Below are positions 10,363-21,100 of a stretch of 64,000 bases of DNA, one piece after another. The notes below the pieces were generated by a model. It had not been told where the DNA came from. It ran no database searches and saw only the letters and a program-made list of their open reading frames with translations. The stretch covers positions 4,979,001 through 5,043,000 of the forward strand of contig JAWHQI010000028.1 of NCBI GenBank assembly GCA_033032865.1. The letters run 5' to 3'. The translations under genes were made by a program, and so were the position numbers. Source of the DNA: Dactylorhiza incarnata (lineage: Eukaryota > Streptophyta > Magnoliopsida > Asparagales > Orchidaceae). Position 1 is the first letter of the stretch. Each line of letters opens with the position of its first letter.

Positions 10363-10373
10363 TGGTATCAGAG
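10363..10373 (+). promoter_or_regulatory. Primer-binding site (initiator tRNA-Met type), first S2 unit
   Basis: TGGTATCAGAG begins two bases after LTR D. This is the standard plant Copia primer site, complementary to the 3' end of initiator tRNA-Met. Confidence 0.95.
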
Positions 10374-10378
10374 GTAGG

Positions 10379-10409
10379 TTGATCATTTGAAGGTTAACAC
10401 CTTGATCAA
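10379..10409 (+). ncRNA. 5' leader hairpin of S2 (candidate)
   Basis: TTGATC...GATCAA encloses AAGGT-TAAC-ACCTT, a bulged stem-loop six bases after the primer site. The second unit keeps it at 26858-26888 with only bulge changes. A dimerisation or packaging role is inference. Confidence 0.5.
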
Positions 10410-10469
10410 AAGATCTCCTCACTCTCATTTCTTTATTTTTAATTAACTAAAACTATTTTATAAAGAAAA

Positions 10470-12458
10470 ATGAGTTCTAAGGACTATGCATCAACAAGAC
10501 CACCAGTGTGTAACTTAAATAGGTTTACACTCTGGAAGGCCAGAATAAAGTTATATATGAACTCTATTGATGAAAACATTTTTAATGTCATTATTACAGG
10601 TCCCCAAACCCCAGTGAGAAAAGATGATAGTGGGACAGTAACACAAACTGCAGTCCTTAGAGCAGAGTGGACTGAAGCTGAAAAGAAAGTGAAGGCATGT
10701 GAAGCCAAAGCCATGAATATTCTGGTATCAACTATGTCTGATGGCATATGCAAGAAGGTTGCTGACTGCAACTCTGCTAGAAAAATCTGGGAATCTCTTT
10801 CCATATTAGTTGAGGGCAGATCTGATGAAAGAAAGGACAGAAATACCCTTTTCATATCCCAATATGAGAACTTTCAGAAAAAGGCTAAGGAAAGTATAGC
10901 AGAGATGCATGAAAGATTCAGCTCCATCATAAATGAGCTAAAATGACTAGACAAGGAAATTTCTCTGACAGAAATTAATGACAAACTCCTCATGTGCTTC
11001 CCAAGCACATGTGACTCAAGAATTTGGGCTATCAGAGAGTCCAGATGTCACAGAAAAATATCCACAGATGCTCTGCTAGGCAATCTCAAGTCTTATGAAC
11101 TCCTATTAAAAAGCAGGACTGAGTCAGAAGCAAAGGAGAAACTCTCAACTCCTAAGGAGAGAACAATTGCTCTGAAGGATGATGAAGGAGAGCCTTCCAC
11201 TTCTGAAGAAGAGATGTTCAATCTCTTGGCCAAATGATTCAAGAGATGGGTCAAGACAGAGGACTCCAAAAGAAAGGAGAGGAGTTCAAGCAAACCAAGG
11301 TATGATAAACTCCTAAACAGGAAATTATCTGCTTCTCTTACAGAAAACCTGGGCACTTTACCACAGAATATCCTGAAGAGGAAAAGAACAAAAGCAACAA
11401 GAAGGAGCACAAAAAGAAATTCGTCATGAGGAAGGATAAGAAAAGGGGGAAAGGTTTCATTGCTGAAACATGGAGTGATTCAAAGTCTGAGCCAAGCTCC
11501 TCCTCATCTGACAATGATGAAGATAGTGCACTTGAAGAAGCCTGTTTAATGGCTCTAGAAAATTCTACTGAAGAAAGTCAGGTAACTATATTTGATTACT
11601 TTGATTTCTCTTCAGAAGATTTTAAAGAATGTTTTAACGATTTTTGTCAAGATTATATTAATAGCCAAAAAGAACTTAACTCACTTAGAAAAGAACTAGA
11701 AGATCTTAGAAAGACAATCTATATTCAGTCAGCTATGACTTAAGAAACCAGATGTATAGAAAAGAGGAAGAAATAGATACAGTAACTAATGAAAATTCTG
11801 ATTTAAAGAAAGAACTTACAAAGGCAAAATCCTTTGAGGACTCAATTAATGGGAGGAGTCAAAAGCTCAAGGACATCTCACAAAATCTCTCCAGGAGATT
11901 AAACCATATTGATCTAGAATCACTACCATCCACCAGCACACTAATCCCTAGCAAACATGCTTGGGAAAATCTTGTAGCATTCATTAGGTCTAGTATAAAT
12001 CAACCTAATAACAACTTATGTGAAAAACAAAATAATAACCATAATAAACTCACTATATTCAATAGGGTAAACATTACTAATCAAACAGGGATTCTAGGTA
12101 AACACCCCTTAGAAAAGCCAAATAAAAATTATAAAAATCTTAATAAAAGGAATTATGCGTCGACTATAACTCGATGCAATTTTAAAGATGCGTCGAATGA
12201 AACTAGATGGAGTTTGGCATATGCTTCGATATCAGCTCGAAGCAAGTATGAGGGTGCGTCGAATTCTATTCGACGCAACCAATATTCTGCATCGAACCTT
12301 TATCAACGTAATTATGCAGACTCATCAAATTACACTCGACGCAAATCTAAAGATGCGTAGATTTCTTATCGACGCATGTTTTCTAAAAGAAATCTTCAAT
12401 CATCTAGACCTCTCTTTTTTATGTCTAATAACCATTCTAGATGCTCCTATTGTTACAA
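10470..12458 (+). pseudogene. Sirevirus-like gag, first S2 unit (broken)
   Basis: The start ATG at 10470 follows the leader. The N-terminus (PPVCNLNRFTLWKARIKLYM) matches the Sirevirus gag start, where the sequence after PP is usually FxGxNYxxWKxRM. Opal stops at 10944 and 11235 and a one-base loss near 11305 break the frame; later frames resume at 11426 and 11752. The first zinc knuckle is destroyed. An acidic, then coiled-coil-like segment (11560-11930) follows. From 12150 to 12376 the coding DNA repeats the LTR's TCGACGC motif. The sequence stops matching the sister copy at 12459, inside the second zinc knuckle (CSYCY...). No functional product is expected. Confidence 0.9.
12157..12376. 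repeat. TCGACGC motif repeats inside S2 gag
   Basis: The LTR-type motif recurs in coding DNA about every 25-35 bp. One copy is a perfect 10-bp inverted repeat, TGCGTCGAAT at 12255-12264 and ATTCGACGCA at 12268-12277. The sister gag has the same zone at 28627-28853. Confidence 0.85.
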
Positions 12459-12609
12459 GGTATTCGTGACCGGATCTAGTGGGCATACGACGTGCACTTG
12501 AAGAGAAAATTAAATTTTGTAGAAAGTAAAAATAAAAATAAAATTTGGTGCACACATGAGATCTAGACACGAGCGGGCCGTGGCCAAGTTAGGAAATTGG
12601 CCAACCTGG

Positions 12610-12620
12610 CTCTGATACCA
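12610..12620 (-). promoter_or_regulatory. Primer-binding site of the minus-strand LTR fragment
   Basis: CTCTGATACCA on the plus strand equals TGGTATCAGAG on the minus strand, three bases from the proposed LTR edge. Not a tRNA gene. Confidence 0.85.
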
Positions 12621-12633
12621 AATTGGTGGCGGA

Positions 12634-12654
12634 CTAGTCTCCGAAAGACTAGTG
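12634..12654. repeat. 8-bp inverted repeat near LTR edge
   Basis: ACTAGTCT, a short spacer CCGAA, then AGACTAGT form a perfect stem just inside the minus-strand LTR. Confidence 0.75.
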
Positions 12655-13860
12655 AACGGCTAAATGACGCTCTCTCACAATATTCCGCTCTCCAAACTTA
12701 CTTGGGTAGAAATCTAACCACCTAACCCGATGTCAAACAATCACAATCCTAACGTCAGTACCAAGAGGATCCGACTAAAACAGCTATCGAAAAGTAGTCG
12801 GAAGAACTCCCAAATGGGTTGGTCTCCGGATTGCCGCAATCCACCAAATCGGAAAGGGATATCGCATCACCTCGCGGATTTGAACTAGATCTTGCCAATC
12901 CTTCAAGGTCTCAAGAAATCGGAAATTATTACGACCGATTCAAGCAAAATGCAGCTAGATAAACCTTTCAATGATTCCAAAGTTACACGCAAACTTGCCA
13001 CCAAAATACGGAAAGAGAACACACCAAGTGGAGAGATTCGTTACCCAACAGAGGAGATAACTAGGCGAGTCTCACGCCAAGGATCCGCCGGAGTCGCACC
13101 GGGGAAGATGCACCGCTTGCCTTCAACGGAGCCGCACCGAAGGAGATCTCTCACCGAGAGGAGAATGGCAGCACTAGGGTCGGTCGCACTCCACGAGGAG
13201 CTGGGAGGAGGGAGGAGGAACGACGTCCTGCTGCGTCGCACGGCAGGGAGGAGGGGTGGCCGACGGCGAGTCTCACGCCGAGCGACAAGGGCGGCGGCGT
13301 CGCGCTGCACGCCACGAGGGGGAGGCCGAACCCTAAGAGGGTTTCACGGGAGATGGAGACACGGGCTGCTGCCTTTTTTTGTTCTCAAAATTTGTTATTA
13401 AAATTTCATTAAAGTGGAGACCCACTTATATATAGTGGAGCCTCAATACATCACAACCATTCATAAAAGAAATTAGATCCTAGCCACTAATTATGCTAAG
13501 TGCAGTCCAGATCAGGATAAACGCAGTCCACATTAACATACATGCTGAAATTAAAACTTTAGAAATAAAAGTAACGGTAACGGAGAAATAAAGACTAATA
13601 TTTAATATGTTTTATACTCATATTAAATATTAGCTAAGTGCGAGGCCGCAAGTCGTAGCGGCGGCGAGCGTTGCGAGCATGATCCCCTTTGTTGTTGCGC
13701 CTCAAGTCCTTTTCGGCGGTGGCGACTTCCTCGGTAACATCTTCAATAGGTGGAGGTGTCGTCACATCAGCACGAGCAGTCGGAGTGGCACCACGAGCAT
13801 GATGCGTAGGAGGCGGGCCTGCATCAATAGTCAAGAATGTCCTCCTCCTCTGTGACTAGG

Positions 13861-14428
13861 TAATTCTTAACCTCCCATGCTGATGAGGTTAAGAAGGGGG
13901 AGAAACAGAAGGAGGATCAGGTTGATAAACAAGGGGGAGATTGAGATTGAACATGTTGAATAGTTCAGGGTGCACATATTTAGGGGGGAGATTGAACATG
14001 CTGAACAGGGTGCACATATTTAGGAGGGAGGAAGATGTTAATCAAACTCCTAATCAAGTCACTAAACATGAAGATGATGAAGAGGAGTCGTCTCTAAAAT
14101 TGCAAGAAGATCTATATGTGTTAGATATTCAGAAAGAGAGAAGCAAGCAATTTCTTTCCAAAGTTTTACAAATCTTTACAAAAACAGGAAGTTATCTCTC
14201 AGGGTAGTATCACAGTAAGTTGATACAAAAACAAAGAGACAAAGGATGAATGATGATGCTGAATTGGTAAAGGGCAAAGTCTAAAATTCAACCTTAAAGA
14301 CAAAAAAATTTCACTTGCCTGCTCATAGTTTCTTCTTTCTCCTTATAACATTTCTCTCCTTTTTTCCATTATTCTGTAAAATCACTATAAACAATCTGTA
14401 AAATTTGTTAAGATAAATATGAGGAGAT
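13861..14428 (+). other. 3' untranslated region and polypurine tracts of first S2 unit
   Basis: This noncoding stretch leads into LTR E. It holds an 11-bp hairpin (TTCTTAACCTC at about 13862, GAGGTTAAGAA at about 13883), then two tandem copies of a 45-50-bp unit starting GGGGAGATTGA(AC)ATG and ending GTGCACATATTTAG (about 13931-14022). Immediately before the LTR, ATATGAGGAGAT (14417-14428) serves as the polypurine tract. An apparent 88-residue frame (13941-14207) is AT-rich and unlike known proteins; I do not call it a gene. Confidence 0.7.
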
Positions 14429-14605
14429 TGTTGGGAAAAACTCCATTTGATTTAACTTAACAAATTAACTATAAGTGATTTTACTCTTTAAGGTAATTAC
14501 ACATGTTGTATAGTAAGGGGAATTTAGTCATAGAAGTCTTAGGAAGTCATCTGAGTCAAAGTAATGAGAAAGGCAAGCTGAAATCACGAATAAAACTATC
14601 CAGAG

Positions 14606-15055
14606 TAATTATGCATCGACTAGAAGTCGACGCAACGTCGACTAGGAGTCGACGCATCAGTTGAAGTCGACGTAACATCGAAATGATTTCGACACAGAAG
14701 ACAGAGCATGTCAAAGCTATATCAGAAGTTGATGCAACTTTGAAATAAACTCGACGCAGAAGACAGGGCTTGTAAAAGCTATATCAGAAGTCGACGCAAC
14801 TTCAAAATGAACTCGACGCAGAAGGAAGAGCCTGTCGAAGGCATCTTAGAAGTCGACGCAACTTCGACTTCAAGTAGATGCAGAAGATGAAGTTCAAATT
14901 CAAGTCTTCAACTCGACGGATACGTTGATAAGAACTCAACGCAACATCGACATCTGAGTTCAGCCATAGCTAAGAAGGAATTCGAAGCTACTTCTATAAG
15001 AACTCAGAGGTGCATCGATATGACGAAAGATGAAGTCGACGCAGAGTCGAGTACA
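14606..15055. repeat. Cluster of TCGAC-type CpG inverted repeats in LTR E
   Basis: It contains TCGACGCAACGTCGA (6-bp arms, 3-bp spacer) and many GTCGACGCA half-sites. It is the best preserved of the three LTR copies. Confidence 0.82.
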
Positions 15056-15695
15056 GTCAGAAATGGAAGTTTTTCTGCTGTCCTTTCTAATACCTTTTCA
15101 AAAGGTCTACAAAGTTGAAGACTGTTCTCTAACGGCTTGTTTAATCCCAAGAATGGAATGGAGTATTCTAGAAATGCAGCAAAGACATTCTTGGAAGTTT
15201 ATTCAAATCATATGAATGGGTCGGGAACAAAATTAGAAGGAAATATCAATTGTCCAATGGACATTCCTTCTAAGAACAGCCCAGAAGAATAAAGAAATTC
15301 AAACTCAAATGATGGATAATATATAAGCTGAGAAAGAAAGAAAATACAAAAGGAATTAATTCATTTATTCTATCTGTCAAAATAGAGCTTCTATTTCTTC
15401 CTCCTTCAACCCTAAGACAGAATAGAAGAAAAATTTTCTCTGCACAGGAAAAGACAACAGTGCTGCTTCTTCTTCCCCAACTTATAGTAGCAAGACAACA
15501 CAAGTGCAGAGTATCAGGATCAAGCTCATAACCCTTGCAATCATCAGTATCATAAGCAATGGTTTATCATATTTAGATCCTGTGATAAACAGAAGCAACA
15601 GTTCAAAGAAATAGCTTCTGAAGAATTCTGACAGCAGAATTCTATTCTTTTCTTTCTTTCTTCTCCTTCACTCACCAATTGTAAAAGAGTTTTAA

Positions 15696-15816
15696 GAATC
15701 CCTCTTTCAAAGGATTCAGTGGTTCTAAGAGTCTTCTTATCAAAAGACTCAGTGATTCTGAGAGTCTCCTTATCAAAGGACTCGGTGGTTCTGAGAGTCT
15801 CCTTATCAAAAGACTC
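15696..15816 (+). ncRNA. Hairpin array in LTR E
   Basis: Four units: GAATCC/GGATTC, GAGTCT/AGACTC, GAGTCT/GGACTC (one G-T wobble) and GAGTCT/AGACTC, with loops close to CCTTATCAAA. Confidence 0.7.
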
Positions 15817-16095
15817 AGGCACAGTTAGTGCAATCCCACCAGGGACGTAAAATAGTGGACTACCCACATTTTGCGGAACCACTATAAAAATCATGTGTCT
15901 TCTGGATTGATTTTCTGTGTTGTCCAGTTTACTGCATTACTAGTTTATATTCTCTGCATTTACTTTATTCTATTTTGGTGGTGTTGATTGCATATCACTT
16001 AGTATTTTTATTATGTGTACACATTTAGGGTATAAAAGATTTTAATACTCTATTCACCCCCCCCCCCCCCCCCCCCCCCCTCCACTCTAGATAAT

Positions 16096-17845
16096 TGATA
16101 AAGTAGTTTTTATATAAGTTTTTAATAGAAAATTTTGTAATTATTTAATTTGAATTTTCCTTTTTATGTCAATTTTAGGTTATAAGTAGTTCTTTTTGTA
16201 ATTTTGATTCTAACTTAGCCTAATTTTAATATTTGCAGATTTCTGGGACAAATCGGGAAAAATCACATGTCACGCCCTCGGTCACGCCCGTGACCAAGGG
16301 CGTGTAACCTGAAGATCAGTCCAGAGTCGCAGCCGTGCTGTTGAGCTAGTCCACACCCAGTCACGCCCCAGGTCACGCCCGTGACCCAAAGTCACGCCCG
16401 TGACCGGGGGCGTGTAATTTTAGCATCTGCCACGTGGAGCCGCCGTCGAGACGAGAAGCTGCCGTTGAGAAGTCAACTTGAGTCACGCCCGTGACCCAAA
16501 GTCACGCCCGTGACCTTCCCGCGTGATCCAAGTCGCCGCTGCGGCGTCTGGCTAGCCCATGCCGCATTAAATGAAGCCTTCCTGAGTCACGCCCGTGACC
16601 CAATTGTCACGCCCGTGACATGTGCGATTTTCTCCCGCCGTCACGCCAAGCCCACGCCGCGACCGGATCCGATGCTGCAGAGATTACACGCCCTAGGTCA
16701 CGCCCGTGACCGAGGGCGTGTAACATGAAATTTTTGCCTATAAATTCAGAGGCTCTCCTTGAGTTCAAGGTTCAGAATTTTGGAGTGGGGAAGGTGCTGC
16801 TGGAGCCAATCTTGAGTAGTTTTCCTTTTTCATGTTCATGTTCATGTCTCTTTATTTTCATGCTCTCTTCCTTTTCTAATGCAATGTATTAGCTTTCCTT
16901 TAGTGCAATAGTCTAGTTTAAGCTTGTAATCTTGTTTTTCCTAGCTTGCAATTTCCTTTCTTAAGTCTTGTAATAGTTTTTCATTTAAATAAAAAATAGT
17001 TTGTTCTCTTTATTTTGTCTCCTCCTTAGCTAAAGTTTCTTAATATGCATTTTTATTTTTTTTTCCTCTTCCCCCTCCACCATGATTAACTAATCCTCAT
17101 TAGTACTCGATCAAAATGATCCGAGGATGAGTTAGACAAGTTATGATTTTCTAAAGTTTTCTTTTTCCGTTTTTATAAACACTTGAATTATCCTTGATTT
17201 TTAATTAGTGAGGCCATACTTTCGATATATGGTTTTCGCTTAAGTTTTCATATTTAGTTAGCCGAGAGGCTCAAAGTATGAATCGATCACTCAAGGGTAA
17301 AGAGAGTTGCACGCACCCCTCGAGAGAGGATGACGTAAATCTCCCGGATTGGAGTCAAATCCAATAGTGGGGTTCACCTCGTAAAGCAAGTTTTAGGTAA
17401 TCGATTATAGGACGAGAGTCCGGTTGATTTTTCCTAATCTTAGTTGGGCATTAACCTCGAGAGAGGCATGTTCGAGCTTCGGGAACCTCCACGGTCAAGT
17501 AGTTCAATTTAAACGGAATTAGATTTAATTTCTTTTTACTTGTCTTTTCTCACTCCAAGGTGACTTTTGATTGAGTACTAGCCTCTTTTATCATCATCTA
17601 AACCCTTAATTTAGCTTGCAATTTCTCTTTTTTAGCTAAGAACCAAAACCCCAAAATATCATTAGATAAGATAATAGTGACTTTCCTCAAAGTAGAAGTA
17701 TTCAACGCGCCCCGTGGAATACGACCTTGGTATTTCTTAATATCCTATACTATAGACGATAAGGTACACTTGCCTTTATCAGATATAGTTTTGGAGAAAA
17801 TCTCAACCCTTCACTAAAATTTCAAAACCGCAAAAATCTATATCA
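16096..17845 (+). repeat. 5' LTR of Athila-type element
   Basis: It begins TGATAAAGTAG and ends AAATCTATATCA. Between 16280 and 16715 it holds eight exact copies of GTCACGCCCGTGAC. A TATA-like CCTATAAATTCAG follows at about 16737. The remainder is T-rich with many AG-ending pyrimidine tracts. The small open frame at 16510-16728 is made mostly of motif copies and I do not call it a gene. Confidence 0.97.
16275..16715. repeat. GTCACGCCCGTGAC inverted-repeat cluster, 5' LTR
   Basis: Eight exact 14-bp copies (GTCACG-CC-CGTGAC) plus degenerate ones lie directly upstream of the presumed TATA box at about 16738. Position just before the promoter suggests a cis-regulatory array. Confidence 0.9.
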
Positions 17846-17851
17846 AGTTTT

Positions 17852-17869
17852 TGGCGCCGTTGCCGGGGA
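17852..17869 (+). promoter_or_regulatory. Primer-binding site (tRNA-Asp type)
   Basis: TGGCGCCGTTGCCGGGGA begins six bases after the LTR. It is the sequence known from Athila-group elements, complementary to the 3' end of plant tRNA-Asp. Confidence 0.93.
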
Positions 17870-17972
17870 CTTTTGCGTAGATATTTTGAAACAAGGATAG
17901 CTATTAATTTTATCATGTTGTTTTTATTTTAGTTTTTCTATTTTTGAAAATCTTAAGGGTGAAATTAAAATT

Positions 17973-18060
17973 CTTGGAAAGGACGCTTTGGGCTTGAATT
18001 CCCATCACAGCCTCTAGTACCTTGCAAACCCTTCACCGGGTAGATCTTGGGAAGTCCAAG
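17973..18060 (+). ncRNA. Structured leader motif, Athila copy 1 (candidate)
   Basis: The block closes with CTTGGA/TCCAAG, has a second helix AAGG/TCTT (one wobble), an inner hairpin TGGG...CCCA and a second ACCC...GGGT. CTAGTACC and GGGAAG are unpaired and invariant. It ends 74 bp before the gag start. A second copy lies after pol and a third in the unrelated Copia element 1. Confidence 0.6.
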
Positions 18061-18133
18061 ACTAACTTAATCCGCCTAAAAAGAACAAAAAATATTCTCT
18101 CTTTTTCTTCTTCTTTCCTTCTCTTTTTAGTGT

Positions 18134-21100
18134 ATGACCCGTGGTAGCACTTCGATTCTTCCTTTTGATCCGGAAATCGAGCGAACCCTTTTGAGGCACC
18201 GCCGTTCTCGTGATCAAGGAAATCAAGTAGAATCTGAAGAGTCAATCGGGGACACTAACGCAGCAAATATGGATCATAATCTTAATCCTCCTAATCTTAA
18301 CGAGCCAAACCCTAATGAGGACGCGCAACGGACCATGTCCTATTATGCGCGGCCGAATTTGGAAGGCACACAATCGAGTATTGTTCGCCCCGCGGTGGCG
18401 AACAATAATTTTGAGATCAAGTCCAGCATCATACAAATGGTGCAACAATCGGTGACCTTTGATGGTCAACCGGACGAGGATCCAAATTCACATATCTCTT
18501 ACTTTCTTGAAATTTGCGACACTTTTAAGATCAATGGCGTCACCGATGATGCCATTCGATTACGTCTTTTTCCTTTCTCTCTGCGGTCTAAGGCCAAGCA
18601 GTGGCTGGGCTCCCTACCAAGGGGATCCATCACTACATGGGCCGAAATGGCGGAAAAATTTCTTAATAAATATTTCCCGCCTTCAAAGACCGCTAAATTA
18701 CGCACGGATATTGCATCGTTCATGCAAATCGACTCGGAGACTCTCTATGATACATGGGAGCGCTTCAAGGAGCTTTTGCGTCGATGCCCTCACCACGCAC
18801 TTGCCACTTGGCAACAAGTGCAAATATTTTATAATGGCTTAAATCTCCAAACGAGGCAAATGATTGATGCGGCCGCCGGGGGGACATTAAATAACAAAAC
18901 CCCGATCGCCGCTCAAGAGCTTTTCGAAGAGATGGCCACAAATGCGTATCAATGGAACATGCCCCGAGCGCGGCCTAATAAGCCGGCCGGAATTTTTGAA
19001 ATAGACGCTAACGCAAATTTGGCTTTACAAGTTGAGCGCTTAACAAAGCAAGTGGCGGAGATGTCTGCTTCCTCCGCCACTCCTCCTTGGGCTAATAATA
19101 TTTTACTTGAAGAGCAAGTTGATTACATGGGAAATCCACCTCGGCCTTCCTATAACCCGAACACCGCTCCGTATAATAACACCTACAATGCGGGTTATAG
19201 GAATCATCCGAACTTCTCATGGAGCAATCAAGGAAATGCTCAGCGTCCCTTAAATTTAAATCAACCTCCAAATCAACTTCTCAATTTAACTCCCCCTCAA
19301 AATTTTAATCCACCCGGTTTTCCACCGCAACAGCAAAAACCCTCTCCGCTTGAAGAGGTTTTTGCAAAATATGTTGCTACAACTGAAGCGAACATCCGGA
19401 ACCTCACCGGATCGATCAAAAATTTAGAGAACCAAGTGGGCCAGCTAGCAAAGATAATCTCCGAGCGACCGCAAGGAGCCCTTCCGGGAAACACGGAGCC
19501 CAACCCAAGGGAGAGCGCAAACGCGATTACACTCCGAAGCGGGAAGGAGGTGGCTTCTAAGCAGGACGAACCCATGGTAACTTCCTCTCCTCCTCTTCCT
19601 CCTATTTTATCTTCAATTTTACCTACTACGTTAGCTCCGCGCGCTTCTACTTCTAATGTTCCGTATCCATCTAAGTTTAAAAGCGAGAGCGCCGAAAAGA
19701 ATTATAAAAAGTTTTTAGATATTTTAAAGCAAATCCACATTAATGTACCCTTCTGCGAGGCTATCTCTCAAATGCCTAAATATGCGAAATATCTTAAGGA
19801 GTTGCTCTCCAATAAGAAAAAATTAGAAGATGTTTCGCATATTTCTTTGAACGCAGAATGCTCCGCGGTTGTACTCAACAAATTGCCTACAAAAGTGAAT
19901 GACCCGGGACGGTTTTCCATCCCGTGTTTATTTGGCAATTCGTTAGTAAAACACGCTTTAGCGGATCTGGGAGCAAGTATCAATCTCATGCCTTTTTCAT
20001 TATTTAAGAAACTAGGTCTAGGAAATCCAAGCCCCACTCGAATGAGTATTCAATTAGCGGATCGCTCTTTAAAATATCCGGTAGGAATAGTGGAGGACGT
20101 GCTCGTCAAGGTCGACAAGTTCATCTTCCCGGTGGACTTTGTCATTCTTGACATCGAAGAGGATGCCGAAGTACCCCTCATACTCGGCCGCCCCTTCCTT
20201 GCCACCTCCCGCGCCATTATTGACGTAAGTAACGGAAAGCTCCTCCTTCGGGTTGGAGATGATGAAGTTTCTTTCGGCATAAATTCCTCGATGCGGAACA
20301 CATTAGAAAACGACGATTCATGTTTTTACCTGGAAGAGTGTTGGGAATTCGATTCCCCTCCCGAGTTAGTCTCCACCTCGAGTCACGAGTCCGAGTTCGC
20401 CGAGCTCTTTTGTCTGGAAGAAGAAGAAGTCACTCGTTTCACACCACCCGAACCACTATTTTTAGAAAAATTAAAAATCAAAACATCTTATGAAGAGCCA
20501 CCCGTTTTGGAACTAAAGCAACTTCCCCCTCACCTTAAGTATTTATTTTTAGAAAAAGAGTCGAAGCTACCCGTCATCGTTTCATCCGAACTTAGCAACT
20601 CAGAAATTTCCGAGTTGGCTATTGTCTTAAGAAAGCACCGCCACACAATTGCGTGGCAAATTTCGGATATAAAGGGTATAAACCCTTCCTTCTGCACTCA
20701 TAAAATCTTCCTCGAAGATAATTCCCGAAATTCGGTCCAGCCTCAACGACGGCTAAACCCTAACATGAAAGAAGTCATTAAGGCCGAAGTGATCAAACTA
20801 TTGGACGCGGGAATTATCTACCCGATATCGGATAGTACTTGGGTTAGCCCAGTACAAGTCGTACCAAAGAAAGGTGGCATTACGGTAGTAGCTAATGAGA
20901 ATAACGAGTTGATCCCAACCCGTACTGTTACGGGTTGGCGGATGTGCATCGATTACCGAAAACTAAATGATGCCACCCGTAAGGATCACTTCCCCCTACC
21001 ATTCATCGATAAAATTTTAGAGCGCCTTTCAGGTCACTCCTACTACTGTTTTCTCGATGGTTTGTCGGGATATTTTCAAATACCGATTTCGCCCGAGGAC

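Larger units (their letters stand above)
12459..13860 (-). mobile_element. Minus-strand LTR plus leader of another Copia-type element
   Basis: At 12610-12620 the plus strand reads CTCTGATACCA, the complement of a TGGTATCAGAG primer site, so an element points leftward. Its LTR would begin (at its 3' end) at about 12624 and run right to about 13840. A minus-strand TATA (plus TTATATATA, 13426-13434) sits where a U3 promoter should be. Leader sequence (12459-12609) is joined straight onto the S2 gag. No gag or second LTR is present, so it is a truncated copy. It replaces the pol gene of the first S2 unit; I found no target duplication, so deletion or recombination is likely. Confidence 0.65.
14429..16095 (+). 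repeat. LTR E, shared middle LTR of S2, left part
   Basis: It starts TGTTGGGAAAAACTCC after a polypurine tract. It keeps the TCGAC-motif zone (14606-15055; a clear TCGACGCAACGTCGA at about 14626-14640), a TATA-like AATATATAAG near 15319, the hairpin array (15696-15816) and the poly-C tract (about 16058-16080). The Athila element splits it 26 bp before its end; the last 26 bp are at 26814-26839. The final five bases (16091-16095, ATAAT) are the Athila target site. Confidence 0.93.

Noticed and set aside
12605..12625. tRNA gene fragment (CTCTGATACCA); also at 48906 and 52735
   Set aside because: Each lies two or three bases from an LTR edge and is a minus-strand primer-binding site; no cloverleaf is present.
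13870..13905. Hammerhead ribozyme (CTGATGAG ... GAAA)
   Set aside because: CTGATGAG lies inside the loop and arm of a simple 11-bp hairpin; the needed stem II and flanking stems are not formed. Similar CTGATAAG on the minus strand of 45626-45686 also lacks a GAAA partner.
16510..16728. 72-residue frame in the Athila LTR (also 25474-25692)
   Set aside because: It is made largely of GTCACG motif copies inside the LTR promoter zone; identical in both LTRs only because the LTRs are identical.
17973..18060. Twister, HDV or pistol self-cleaving ribozyme
   Set aside because: I compared the invariant CTAGTACC and GGGAAG with what I know of these cores and found no match to the required conserved bases.
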